Positions 11,486 to 20,126 of a stretch of DNA of 64,000 bases are shown one piece after another. How positions within the stretch are numbered: position 1 is the first letter of the stretch; every line of letters starts with the position of its first letter. The DNA is taken from assembly GCF_000060285.1 (NCBI RefSeq), contig NC_008555.1, positions 558,001 to 622,000 on the forward strand, written 5' to 3'. The notes under the pieces were generated by a model, which ran no database searches, was not told where the DNA came from, and saw only the letters and a program-made list of their open reading frames with translations. Source of the stretch: Listeria welshimeri serovar 6b str. SLCC5334. GTDB lineage: Bacteria; Bacillota; Bacilli; Lactobacillales; Listeriaceae. Both the position numbers and the translations under genes were made by a program.

Positions 11486-11575
11486 CTGGTGAGCTCCTTT
11501 ACGATATTTTAGTTTATTAGCATATTAGCACGTTAAAGCATTTTTGTAAATAATGAATAGAAAAATAATTCCATA

Positions 11576-11584
11576 TGGTATAAT
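11576..11584 (+). promoter_or_regulatory. Extended -10 promoter of hisJ
   Basis: TGGTATAAT (-10 at 11579-11584 with a TGn extension) lies about 41 bases before the hisJ ATG. No good -35 is visible, which is common for extended -10 promoters. Confidence 0.5.
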
Positions 11585-11624
11585 TAATCTAGCATTTAGC
11601 GCATTTAAGGAAAGAGGGTTGAAT

Positions 11625-12452
11625 ATGAAAAGAGACGGGCACACGCATACCGAATTTTGTCCACATGGTACGCATGATGATGTGGAGGAAATGGTTTTAA
11701 AAGCGATTGAACTTGATTTTGATGAGTATTCTATTGTTGAACATGCACCGCTTTCGAGTGAGTTTATGAAAAATACTGCTGGTGATAGCAAAGCCGTAAC
11801 GACCGCAAGTATGGCAATGAGTGATCTGCCTTATTATTTTAAAAAAATGAACCATATAAAGAAAAAATATGCGAGCGATTTATTCATACATATTGGATTG
11901 GAAGTAGATTATTTGATTGGTTATGAGGATTTTACGCGAGATTTTTTAAATGAGTATGGACCACAAACTGATGATGGCGTGTTGTCCTTACATTTTTTAG
12001 AAGGGCAAGGTGGATTTCGTTCGATTGATTTTTCGGCGGAAGATTATAATGAAGGAATTGTGCAATTTTATGGTGGATTTGAACAAGCGCAACTTGCTTA
12101 TTTGGAAGGTGTGAAACAGTCGATTGAAGCGGATTTAGGTCTATTTAAACCGCGGAGGATAGGACATATTTCATTGTGTCAGAAGTTTCAACAGTTTTTT
12201 GGAGTAAGTACACCTGATTTTTCAGAAGAAGTAATGGAAGAATTTCAAGCGATTCTTGCTCTAGTGAAAAAGCGCGATTATGAGCTTGATTTTAATACGG
12301 CGGGCCTATTTAAGCCACTTTGCGGAGAAACTTACCCACCTAAAGAAATCGTGACTTTAGCTAGTGAGTTAAAGATTCCATTTGTATATGGATCTGATTC
12401 GCATGGTGTTCAAGATATTGGTCGTGGTTATAACACTTATTGCCAAAAATGA
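11625..12452 (+). CDS. hisJ: Histidinol-phosphatase HisJ (PHP family)
   Basis: A 275-residue PHP-domain phosphatase. I start at 11625 because AAAGAGGG precedes this ATG and the protein then begins MKRDGHTHTEFCPHG, the metal-binding HTH motif. YSIVEHAP and the C-terminal FVYGSDSHG add further metal ligands. It dephosphorylates histidinol phosphate, the step missing from the monofunctional HisB. It is divergent from hisZ. Its last 16 bases overlap the 3' end of the convergent MGMT-like gene. Confidence 0.92.
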   Translation: MKRDGHTHTEFCPHGTHDDVEEMVLKAIELDFDEYSIVEHAPLSSEFMKNTAGDSKAVTTASMAMSDLPYYFKKMNHIKKKYASDLFIHIGLEVDYLIGYEDFTRDFLNEYGPQTDDGVLSLHFLEGQGGFRSIDFSAEDYNEGIVQFYGGFEQAQLAYLEGVKQSIEADLGLFKPRRIGHISLCQKFQQFFGVSTPDFSEEVMEEFQAILALVKKRDYELDFNTAGLFKPLCGETYPPKEIVTLASELKIPFVYGSDSHGVQDIGRGYNTYCQK

Positions 12453-12733
12453 TCTTTCATTTTGACATGTCCATTTTCTTTAAATGTAATACCTTCTAAT
12501 AGAAGCAGTTCGCGTTGTTCTTCCCAACCCGGGACGAGGCGACCAGCTGCATTTACAACACGATGACAAGGTGTAATTTGGTCGCGCTTTGAATGTTTTA
12601 ATGTTGCACCAACGAGTCTTGCATTTTTGGGAAAGCCAATCATATAGGCGATTTGACCATATGTTGTTACTTTGCCGCGCGGAATTTGGCGCACGACCGT
12701 ATAAACGCGAACTTCAAAATCTGCTGGAATCAT
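12437..12733 (-). CDS. MGMT-family DNA-binding protein (short, PCHRV active-site motif)
   Basis: At 98 residues it covers only the C-terminal winged-helix domain of O6-alkylguanine-DNA alkyltransferases (GKVTTYGQIAYMIG, LVGATLKHS, TPCHRVVNAAG). The active-site Cys in PCHRV is retained, unlike alkyltransferase-like proteins where it becomes Trp. It could therefore be a minimal alkyl-acceptor or a lesion-binding protein that flags damage for repair. The gene is tail-to-tail with hisJ and overlaps it by 16 bases. Confidence 0.8.
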   Translation of the reverse strand: MIPADFEVRVYTVVRQIPRGKVTTYGQIAYMIGFPKNARLVGATLKHSKRDQITPCHRVVNAAGRLVPGWEEQRELLLLEGITFKENGHVKMKDHFWQ

Positions 12734-12809
12734 GACGTACCTCCATTTGTTTATAATAAATTTAGTATACAGGAAATACCTATTTTATAAAAGTTAGGAT
12801 GATAAAGGA

Positions 12810-13841
12810 ATGCCAGATTTTTCTTACGCGAAAATTACGAAGCTCGTGGTCCATTTTGCTGGAAATAAAGCGAGAGAAGAGGGAACAGAAGTCTCGGCGA
12901 ATGTGCTCGCTGATATTGGTTCAGAAATGAATCAAACGCTAGCTTCTATTTTCTTAGAGCCATTTACAAAAGATGAATATTTTAAGTTTACGCATGAAAC
13001 TGATTTGGACTTTAATGAAGTCCGTACTTTTGCTAGCAACATGTTTCTCCAAGAGGAGGAATTTTTGGATGAATCCAAGAAAATTCTAGAACATTTATAT
13101 AGCGAAACAACCCACCCGAATATTAAAAGTGGTGATGTATGGATTTTCTTTATTGAGGGTTGTGTAGTTGATGGAGATTTTACGAATGGTATAGGAATTT
13201 TCAAAGTCGAAAACAAAGAAGTCTTTCTAAAAAATGATTTTAACGGCAGAGAATTTCAAATTGGTTATGATAAAGGTATTACCGGAACAGATTTAGATAA
13301 AGGTTGTTTGATTTTTAATGTAGATCATGACACGGGAAATAAAGTCCTAATTTTGGACCGGCTGAACCGTGGTGATTCTGTTTATTGGAAAGATAAATTT
13401 TTAAGCATTGATAAAATAACAGACGAGAAATTTTATACAGAAGGATTTGTAGAAGTTTGTACAGATTACATAAAGCAACGGGAGGAGTCACTACTTGATA
13501 AATCTAATTTTGTTAAAGCGACAACGGAATATTTAGCTGGAGAAGAAACGTTGAACATTGCTGAATTTGCTCGTACAACGATTGAAAAACCGGAAGAAAT
13601 TACCGAATTTAACACGATGATCGATACGTTTGAGCGTGAAAATAATGTCCGTTTTCCAGAAACTTTTCAGTTAGATGAAGAAAAACGCGAAAAATTATCA
13701 AAAAAAATCCGCAAAACGATTAAACTAGGCAAAAATATTTCCGTTGTCGTGAAAGACTTAGAACAACTAGAAGAAACAGATTTTGTCCAAGGATACGACG
13801 AAGAAAAAGGGAAAAATTACATGATTGTTTATTATGATTAA
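12810..13841 (+). CDS. Nucleoid-associated protein, NdpA/YejK family (PF04245)
   Basis: A 343-residue soluble protein resembling the 37-kDa nucleoid-associated family: an N-terminal KLVVHFAGNKAREEG stretch and a mid part with DVWIFFIEGCVVDG. Family members bind the nucleoid in E. coli, but a role in Listeria is not established. It lies alone between the MGMT-like gene and the permease. The ribosome site is weak (AAAGGA). An alternative is a diverged member with another function. Confidence 0.65.
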   Translation: MPDFSYAKITKLVVHFAGNKAREEGTEVSANVLADIGSEMNQTLASIFLEPFTKDEYFKFTHETDLDFNEVRTFASNMFLQEEEFLDESKKILEHLYSETTHPNIKSGDVWIFFIEGCVVDGDFTNGIGIFKVENKEVFLKNDFNGREFQIGYDKGITGTDLDKGCLIFNVDHDTGNKVLILDRLNRGDSVYWKDKFLSIDKITDEKFYTEGFVEVCTDYIKQREESLLDKSNFVKATTEYLAGEETLNIAEFARTTIEKPEEITEFNTMIDTFERENNVRFPETFQLDEEKREKLSKKIRKTIKLGKNISVVVKDLEQLEETDFVQGYDEEKGKNYMIVYYD

Positions 13842-13843
13842 AA

Positions 13844-13876
13844 TAAAAAACCGAGGATGCGGAATCCCCGGTTTTC
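13844..13876. terminator. Bidirectional intrinsic terminator
   Basis: AAAACCG..GGAT / ATTCCCCGGTTTT hairpin lies between the convergent NdpA-like gene and the purine permease. Confidence 0.75.
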
Positions 13877-13882
13877 TGCTGT

Positions 13883-15178
13883 CTAAACGACAAACATAAA
13901 GTACAATATAAACAGCAACATCATCACATACATAATTGGATGAACTTCTTTATAGCGACCTTTAAGTACCATTGTTATTGGATAGAAAATGAAACCAATT
14001 GCGATACCAGTTGCGATAGAAAAAGTAAGTACCATCATCAAAATAACGAAAAACGATGGAACAGCCACTTCAAATTTAGTCCAGTCAATATGAGCGACAT
14101 TACCAATCATTAAAATACCAACGATAACAAGTGCAGGAGTTGTAACAGCACTCGTAATTACGCCAAGAAGCGGCGAGAAGAATAATGACAAGGAGAAACA
14201 GATAGCAACTACAACGGCAGTCAAACCAGTCCGACCACCGACCGCAACTCCGGCAGTAGATTCAACATAAGAAGTAGTTGTGGATGTTCCGAAAATCGCA
14301 CCAAAAACAGTTGCGAGCGAGTCAGAAAATAATGAACGACCAGCACGTGGGATTTTATTATCTTTTACAAAACCAGCTTGTGTTGCAACTGCAACAAGTG
14401 TCCCTGCAGTATCAAAGAAATCAATGAAGAAAAATGTCAATATTACAATGAGCATTTGTGGTGTAAAAATATCAGGCAAGTGAATGATTGCTTGTCCAAA
14501 CGTTGGCGCCATACTTGGTACAGAAGAAACTACTTGAGTTGGCACATCAATCAAGCCAAATAGCATTCCGGCAATAGCAGTTGTTGCCATTCCAAAGAAA
14601 ATCGCGCCTTTCCAACCAATTGTCATATAAGCTACTGTCACAACAATCCCAAAAACCGCAAGTAAAACTGGTCCAGAATGCAAGTTGCCAAGCGCTACAA
14701 TCGTAGAATCATTTGGCACGATAATTCCAGCATTTTTAAGTCCTAAAAAGGCAATAAAAAAACCAATTCCAGCACCAACGGCGAATTTTAGTTCAGTTGG
14801 AATAGCATTAACGATTTTTTCTCGAAGTCCCGAAAGAGTTAAACAAATGAAGACTAATCCAGAAACAAGCACACCAGCTAATGCAGTTTGCCATGGTATG
14901 CCCCACTGTGCACAAACCGTATAAGCGAAAAATGCATTTAGACCCATACCAGGAGCAAGTCCAATTGGGTAATTAGCGATTAGTCCCATTGCTAGTGAAC
15001 CGACAACAGAAGCTAAAATGGTTGCCACAAAAACGGCTTTTAACTCCATTCCAGTTGTAGCAAGCATAGATGGGTTGACGAAAAGCACATAAGCCATTGA
15101 CAAGAAAGTCGTTAGCCCCGCGAGTATTTCTGTTCGAACAGTCGTCTTGTTCTCGCGTAGTTTGAAAAATTTATCCAT
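13883..15178 (-). CDS. NCS2-family purine permease (guanine/hypoxanthine type)
   Basis: A 431-residue polytopic membrane protein with about 12-13 hydrophobic segments. Motifs typical of the AzgA/PbuG branch of nucleobase:cation symporters are ILAGLTTFLSMAYVLFVNP at the start, GLAPGMGLNAFFAYTV, and FFIDFFDTAGTLVAVA. It should import hypoxanthine/guanine or adenine with protons. A purine riboswitch of the guanine type upstream supports a guanine/hypoxanthine/xanthine substrate. It is a single-gene unit ended by a shared terminator. Confidence 0.9.
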   Translation of the reverse strand: MDKFFKLRENKTTVRTEILAGLTTFLSMAYVLFVNPSMLATTGMELKAVFVATILASVVGSLAMGLIANYPIGLAPGMGLNAFFAYTVCAQWGIPWQTALAGVLVSGLVFICLTLSGLREKIVNAIPTELKFAVGAGIGFFIAFLGLKNAGIIVPNDSTIVALGNLHSGPVLLAVFGIVVTVAYMTIGWKGAIFFGMATTAIAGMLFGLIDVPTQVVSSVPSMAPTFGQAIIHLPDIFTPQMLIVILTFFFIDFFDTAGTLVAVATQAGFVKDNKIPRAGRSLFSDSLATVFGAIFGTSTTTSYVESTAGVAVGGRTGLTAVVVAICFSLSLFFSPLLGVITSAVTTPALVIVGILMIGNVAHIDWTKFEVAVPSFFVILMMVLTFSIATGIAIGFIFYPITMVLKGRYKEVHPIMYVMMLLFILYFMFVV

Positions 15179-15285
15179 TAAAAAAAGCCTCCCTATTTAT
15201 GTTGTCGCACATAACGGAAAGAGCATAGGTAAAAAAGGGAAAAATAAATAAAAATAGCCAAAAAATCCCTATTAAATTTACAATA

Positions 15286-15354
15286 GCTCGTAGCCTGGCA
15301 TTTTACGGTTGCCTGGTAGAAACGAACGGTCCATATTACCGAACTTATACGACT
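15286..15354 (-). ncRNA. Purine riboswitch (guanine-type)
   Basis: Read on the minus strand the element has P1 TCGTA / TACGA (15348-15352 with 15288-15292), an ATATGG loop region, the invariant TTTCTACC junction and a CCGTAAA loop, matching the purine aptamer. The specificity base before the final UA of J3/1 is C (GGCTACGA), which pairs with guanine. It sits about 110 bases before the permease start and accounts for most of the gap 15179-15494. I could not define a strong terminator downstream; the expression platform is unresolved. Confidence 0.88.
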
Positions 15355-15433
15355 TTATTATTGTAGACGATTAGCGGATTTTTGGCAATACATCAAAGGA
15401 ATAAAATTAAAAAAAACAAACTTTTAAATAAAT

Positions 15434-15465
15434 AAGTTTATACTTTTAAAAAAATAAGGTATAAT
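15434..15465 (+). promoter_or_regulatory. Promoter and possible operator of the bgl-gntR unit
   Basis: TATAAT at 15460-15465 is preceded by TTTATA at 15437-15442 (17-base spacer). A small palindrome AAGT-TTAT-ACTT at 15434-15445 covers the -35. HutC-type GntR regulators commonly bind short TATAC-like palindromes, so it may be the site of the downstream regulator; this is inference. Confidence 0.45.
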
Positions 15466-15494
15466 AAAATCAAATAACAGTTGGAGGTATGAAA

Positions 15495-16889
15495 ATGACT
15501 TATAAATTTCCAGAGAATTTTTGGTGGGGAAGTGCTGCGTCAGGCCCACAAACAGAAGGTGCAGCGGATGTAGATGGCAGAAAACCAAGCATTTGGGATC
15601 ATTGGTACGACATTGAACCAGGACGTTTCTTTAATGATGTAGGACCTACAAATACATCTAATTTTTACTATCAATATAAAGAAGATATCGCTCTAATGAA
15701 ACAAACAGGGCACAATTCTTTCCGTACTTCGATTCAGTGGTCACGCCTTATTCCAGATGGTATTGGTGAAGTGAATCCCAAAGCCGTTGATTTTTATAAC
15801 CGCGTCATCGATGAAATGCTTGCAAATAACGTCGAACCATTTATGAATTTATATCATTTTGATATGCCAATGTCGATGCAAGAAAATGGTGGTTTTGAAA
15901 GTCGTGAAGTAGTGGATGCGTATGCTACTTTTGCAAAAACTTGTTTTGAATTATTTGGTGATCGTGTGAAACATTGGTTTACTTTCAACGAGCCAATTGT
16001 TCCTGTTGAAGCTGGCTATTTATACGATATGCACTATCCGAATGTCGTTGATTTTAAACGTGCTACACAAGTTGCTTATCATACTACTTTGGCGCATGCC
16101 CTTGCAGTGAAGGAATTCCACGCACTTGAAATTCCAGAAGGCCAAATCGGAATTATCTTAAACTTAACACCGTCTTATCCTAGAAGCCAAAATCCTGCTG
16201 ATCTAAAAGCAGCTCATATTGCTGATTTAATTTTCAACCGTAGTTTCCTTGATCCAGTAACAAAAGGAGAATTCCCGGCTGATTTAGTAGAAATTATCCG
16301 TGAACATGATGCGCTTCCTGAATATACCGAAGAAGATTTAGCAATCATTAAAAATAACATCATTGATATTCTTGGCGTTAATTACTACCAACCGCGCCGT
16401 GTGAAAGCAAAAGAATATGCAGCTCATCCAGATGCGCCATTTATGCCAGAACATCTTTTTGATAATTATGAAATGCCATATCGTAAAATGAATCCGTATC
16501 GTGGTTGGGAAATTTTTGAAAGAGCGATTTATGATATTGCGATTAATCTGCGCGACAACTATGATAATATTCCATTCTTTATTTCTGAAAACGGGATGGG
16601 TGTAGAAGGAGAAAGTCGTTACCGTAATGCGGATGGAATGATTGAAGATACGTACCGAATTGATTTTATTAAGAGTCATTTGAAATGGTTGCATAAAGCA
16701 ATTGAAGAAGGTTCGAATTGTCATGGTTACCATCTTTGGACATTTATGGATTGCTGGAGTTGGGCAAATGCTTACAAAAACCGTTATGGCTTAGTGGAAG
16801 TTGATTTAGACAATGATTTCAAACGGACAGTAAAAGCATCCGGACATTGGTACAAAGAACTTTCAGAAAACAATGGTTTTGAAGACTAA
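15495..16889 (+). CDS. Glycoside hydrolase family 1 (beta-glucosidase / 6-phospho-beta-glucosidase)
   Basis: A 464-residue GH1 enzyme. I prefer the ATG at 15495 because TGGAGG then sits 7 bases away, while the ATG at 15489 is only 1 base from it. YKFPENFWWGSAASGPQTEG at the N-terminus, HWFTFNEP (acid/base Glu) and PFFISENGMG (nucleophile Glu) are the family hallmarks. It hydrolyses beta-glucosides in the cytosol; no PTS gene is adjacent, so the phospho form is uncertain. It is followed 43 bases later by a GntR regulator with no terminator between. Confidence 0.9.
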   Translation: MTYKFPENFWWGSAASGPQTEGAADVDGRKPSIWDHWYDIEPGRFFNDVGPTNTSNFYYQYKEDIALMKQTGHNSFRTSIQWSRLIPDGIGEVNPKAVDFYNRVIDEMLANNVEPFMNLYHFDMPMSMQENGGFESREVVDAYATFAKTCFELFGDRVKHWFTFNEPIVPVEAGYLYDMHYPNVVDFKRATQVAYHTTLAHALAVKEFHALEIPEGQIGIILNLTPSYPRSQNPADLKAAHIADLIFNRSFLDPVTKGEFPADLVEIIREHDALPEYTEEDLAIIKNNIIDILGVNYYQPRRVKAKEYAAHPDAPFMPEHLFDNYEMPYRKMNPYRGWEIFERAIYDIAINLRDNYDNIPFFISENGMGVEGESRYRNADGMIEDTYRIDFIKSHLKWLHKAIEEGSNCHGYHLWTFMDCWSWANAYKNRYGLVEVDLDNDFKRTVKASGHWYKELSENNGFED

Positions 16890-16932
16890 ATATGATAAAA
16901 TAAAAGTATTATGTGTAAAGAGGTGAACTTCC

Positions 16933-17661
16933 GTGGCTCAGAACCAGACAAAATATAGCTTTATTGCTGAAGAAATCCGCAAAAGAATTATGAATCACGC
17001 CTATCCGCTTAATCAACCTATTCCTGATGAGATAACTTTGGCGAAAGAGTTTGATTGTAGTCGAATGACAATGAAAAAAGCGCTTGAAGTACTTGTACTT
17101 GAAGGTTTACTTTACCGAAAACGTGGACATGGTACTTTCATTATTAAATCGGCACTGGACGCGGATCGCTTGCAAATCCACAATCAAGAAGTAAATGGTT
17201 TCACAAAACTTTTAGATGGAAAAAAAGTTATTAGTAAAGTAATCGAGTTTAAAGTCATTTTTCCAACAGAAGAAATTGCAGAACGTCTTCATATTGAACT
17301 GGAAACGCCGATTTATGATATTCTTCGCGTGCGTTTAGTAAAAGAGGAACCCTACGTGTTAGAACATACGTATATGCCAGTTGGTGTGATTCCGGGAATT
17401 AATCAACAAATCTTAGAAGGCTCGATATACTCCTATATTCAAGACGAACTTAAACTTAAGATTGCGAGTTCCTATAAACAAATTCGTGCAGATAAAGCCA
17501 CATTACTTGACCAGCAGTACCTCGACTGCGCTTCTGACGATCCTGTTGTCGAAGTGGAACAAACCGTTTATTTGAATAATGGCCTCGCTTTTGAGTTTTC
17601 GAAGTCGCGTCACCGTTATGATAAATTTGTGTTTACAACAGTCAATATAGCGAGACGATAA
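16933..17661 (+). CDS. GntR-family regulator, HutC/UTRA type
   Basis: A 242-residue protein with a GTG start and AGAGGTG 7 bases upstream. It has an N-terminal winged helix (PDEITLAKEFDCSRMTMKKALEVL) followed by a UTRA effector domain (from about residue 90) with typical EEPYVLEHTYMPVGVIPG. It likely senses a sugar or sugar phosphate and represses the beta-glucosidase gene with which it is co-transcribed. A good terminator follows. Confidence 0.9.
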   Translation: MAQNQTKYSFIAEEIRKRIMNHAYPLNQPIPDEITLAKEFDCSRMTMKKALEVLVLEGLLYRKRGHGTFIIKSALDADRLQIHNQEVNGFTKLLDGKKVISKVIEFKVIFPTEEIAERLHIELETPIYDILRVRLVKEEPYVLEHTYMPVGVIPGINQQILEGSIYSYIQDELKLKIASSYKQIRADKATLLDQQYLDCASDDPVVEVEQTVYLNNGLAFEFSKSRHRYDKFVFTTVNIARR

Positions 17662-17677
17662 AAGAATAGTAAGTCCT

Positions 17678-17724
17678 AAAGACTATAAGCAAAATGAGAA
17701 ATCGTTTTGTTTATAGTCTTTTTA
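17678..17724 (+). terminator. Intrinsic terminator of bgl-gntR
   Basis: AAGACTATAA.CAAAA / TTTTG.TTATAGTCTTTTT hairpin lies 17 bases after the GntR stop. The rest of the gap to 17984 is the upstream region of the first MucBP gene. Confidence 0.8.
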
Positions 17725-17833
17725 TGTTAGAAAGTTCATGTTTTTGGTTTAATTAAAGACAAAAAGTGGAATAAAATAGTAATGTTTCTGTGAATTATTA
17801 TCTAAAAAATTTAAGGGGGCTATGATGACTAAA

Positions 17834-17905
17834 TGTTGACATAACAGTAAATTTTTAGACTCGAATATATTCACATAATATTACTTTTTTCACAAAAGCT
17901 TGGAG
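17834..17905 (+). promoter_or_regulatory. Upstream control region of MucBP gene 1, repeat boxes
   Basis: TGTTGAC at 17834-17840 and TATTCAC at 17868-17874 lie 34 bases apart. The second is followed by ATAATATTACTTT and TTTCACA. The same block, with clearer TGTTCAC boxes, is upstream of the paralogue at 19937-20021. Shared motifs suggest a common regulator. No certain -10/-35 pair was assigned. Confidence 0.45.
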
Positions 17906-17984
17906 ATAATAAAATCTATTATTGGAAAAGCAACGCGCGTCCATATTTTAGTAGATGGAAAAATTATGAAGGAGGAAAACTAAT

Positions 17985-19727
17985 ATGAACAAAAAATTAG
18001 GTCTGTTTTTGTTCGCGGTATTGCTAACGTTCGGCGGATTTCTTTTAGGAAATTCTCCAGTATATGCCGCAGAAGGAGATACAAGTAGTATCACCTACAA
18101 ATACGTTGATTTCGATACATTAACGACTGAACAAAAAAATAGTATCATCAAAGGGAACCCAACTGAGACTCTCAACAACGATTTTGAGAACTATTCCTTC
18201 GTTTACCAAAAAAATACTTCTGGAGATTCTGCCAGTACAGATAATAATGCAGCAGGAGGAAGTAATGGTAACGGAAATTCAGTTGATGGAAATAGTACTT
18301 CTGGGAACGCATCCAGTGGAAATTCTTTAATAAAAACCGGTGATGTGGGACCAGATATTTATTTAATCATGCTTGGTTTTGTCTTAGTGGGAGGCGGGAT
18401 TGGACTGCTAACTTTGAAAAAAAGACATGCCAAACAACTGTTGTTATTCCTAATCGTATTCGGCGGTGGTAGCATAATGATTGGTTCCATTGCTCAAGCG
18501 GTGGAAAACAGCAATTTAAAACCACAAGAAACAACGACCGTCACAAAAGGCACTAAAGAAACGAAAAAACCTGGAAACATCGAAGGTTACACTTATGTGG
18601 GCTATATTCATACAAGTAAAAATGATACGACGCCAACACCACCAGTGGAACAAGGAACTGTCACAGTGAATTACCAAGATGAACAAGGAAACTCCGTAGC
18701 GCCAAGTGAAACACTAAAAGGTGAGGTTGGAAAAACCTACAAAACGGTACAAAAAGACGTTGAAGGTTACGACTTTAAAGAAGTACAAGGGAACGCAACT
18801 GGCGAATTTACAACAAAAGCGCAAGTTGTAAACTATATTTACGCTAAAACAGTTACACCAGTAGAACAAGGAACCGTCACAGTCAATTACCAAGATGAAC
18901 AAGGAAACACCGTAGCGCCAACTGAAACGTTAAAAGGTGATGTTGGAGAAACCTACACAACTGTTCAAAAAGACGTTGAAGGCTATGACTTTAAAGAAGT
19001 ACAAGGTAACACAACAGGCGAATTTACTAAAGAATCGCAAGTTGTAACGTATGTTTACACTCAAATACCTGTACCTGCTGCGAACCTAACTATTGAATAT
19101 CTTGATGAAAATGGAAATCAAATCCATGAACCAAAAATAATCAGCGGGAATGTGGGAGATCCTTACGATGTAACAGGAGATCTTGATAAACTTCAGATTG
19201 AAGGTTACACGATTGATACAACTAAATTACCAGCCAATGCAACTGGCGTACTATCGAATGAACCAATCCAAGTAATCTATGTTTACAATAAAAATCCATT
19301 AGCTGATGTGAAGATAACAGTTAAATTTGTGGATTATCAAGGGAATCCATTTACTGTACCGGATTTTTCCATATTAAAAGATGGTGCATTTGTGCCGCTT
19401 TATCCTAATCTAGATCAATATAAGGTACAATTAGATTACAACAGACAAACATATAATCAAAACCAAGTAGTACCCGATATTGTTATCCCTGGAAAAGAAG
19501 GAGATACGTACTCTTTACCAGCAAAAATGAATTTCAATATAATTGATGACAAAGGAAATAGTGTTCCATATCTTATTTCTCAAGATGAGGATGAAGGTTC
19601 ATCTGGGGTTATTAATTGGTCTAACATCACATCAATACCTAATAATCGAGAAGGAACCTTAACGGATCAAGATATTGTAGTCACTTATAAAATTGAAACA
19701 TATACCATCATTATGCCGGCTCCGTGA
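17985..19727 (+). CDS. MucBP-repeat surface protein with internal sorting-like signal, paralogue 1
   Basis: 580 residues. Segments in order: signal peptide 1-28 (cut after VYA); a small N-domain 29-76; a Gly/Ser/Asn linker; LIKTGD (115-120, like an LPXTG motif); membrane segment 125-143; the basic tail KKRHAK 145-150; a second hydrophobic stretch 152-170 ending in a signal-peptidase-like AQA. After that come two near-identical 72-residue MucBP-type repeats beginning VEQGTVTVNYQDEQG, a related PAANLTIEYLDENG unit and a C-terminal domain. There is no C-terminal anchor. MucBP domains are associated with mucin or glycan binding; binding here is unproven. The AAGGAGG site supports the start. Confidence 0.8.
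   Translation: MNKKLGLFLFAVLLTFGGFLLGNSPVYAAEGDTSSITYKYVDFDTLTTEQKNSIIKGNPTETLNNDFENYSFVYQKNTSGDSASTDNNAAGGSNGNGNSVDGNSTSGNASSGNSLIKTGDVGPDIYLIMLGFVLVGGGIGLLTLKKRHAKQLLLFLIVFGGGSIMIGSIAQAVENSNLKPQETTTVTKGTKETKKPGNIEGYTYVGYIHTSKNDTTPTPPVEQGTVTVNYQDEQGNSVAPSETLKGEVGKTYKTVQKDVEGYDFKEVQGNATGEFTTKAQVVNYIYAKTVTPVEQGTVTVNYQDEQGNTVAPTETLKGDVGETYTTVQKDVEGYDFKEVQGNTTGEFTKESQVVTYVYTQIPVPAANLTIEYLDENGNQIHEPKIISGNVGDPYDVTGDLDKLQIEGYTIDTTKLPANATGVLSNEPIQVIYVYNKNPLADVKITVKFVDYQGNPFTVPDFSILKDGAFVPLYPNLDQYKVQLDYNRQTYNQNQVVPDIVIPGKEGDTYSLPAKMNFNIIDDKGNSVPYLISQDEDEGSSGVINWSNITSIPNNREGTLTDQDIVVTYKIETYTIIMPAP
18645..19076 (+). repeat. Two 216-bp tandem repeats coding MucBP units
   Basis: Units start at 18645 and 18861 (GTGGAACAAGGAACTGTCAC and its near-copy) and encode 72 residues each. 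High DNA identity between units, and with those at 20805-21452, makes recombination and copy-number change likely. Confidence 0.85.
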
Positions 19728-19763
19728 TTAAGTAATAAAAAAGTTATAGAAGCAACAGAATTA

Positions 19764-19813
19764 AAAAATACGTATCTAAAATCTCAGTAGATTTTAGATG
19801 CGTATTTTTTTAA
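19764..19813 (+). terminator. Intrinsic terminator of MucBP gene 1
   Basis: A long stem AATACGTATCTAAAATCT / AGATTTTAGATGCGTATT is followed by a T-run. A very similar terminator follows the paralogue, so the duplicated unit included its 3' end. Confidence 0.85.
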
Positions 19814-19936
19814 TAGATTTAATAACCATTTTATCTGGAAAAATCAATGTTTTTGGTGTAATGAATGATGAACAATGTAATACTAATATTTCTTTTATAA
19901 TAATCTGAAATTTAAAGAGACTGTATGTTAACAAAA

Positions 19937-20021
19937 TGTTCACTTTTTCAGTTATTTAATGTTCACAAATCAGTAACTTTTCTGACCTAAAATGTTCACA
20001 TAATATTACTTTATTTCACAG
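19937..20021 (+). promoter_or_regulatory. Triple TGTTCAC repeat upstream of MucBP gene 2
   Basis: TGTTCAC occurs at 19937-19943, 19960-19966 and 19993-19999, always preceded by A/T-rich sequence, with start-to-start distances 23 and 33 bases, near whole helical turns. Same-face direct repeats are typical of response-regulator or activator sites. This explains part of the gap 19728-20126; the remainder shows only the terminator and leader. Confidence 0.5.
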
Positions 20022-20126
20022 AAAGCTTTGTAGTTCAGAAAATCACATAGTATAATCAACTATTGTAAATGCAATTTAAGTCTATGTTTTATGTAGATGG
20101 AAAAATCATCAAGGAGGAAATTGAAT

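Noticed and set aside
11486-11624. T-box or histidine attenuator ahead of hisZ
   Set aside because: Only 139 bases separate hisZ and hisJ, with no T-box core (AGGGTGGNACCGCG) and no His-rich leader peptide.
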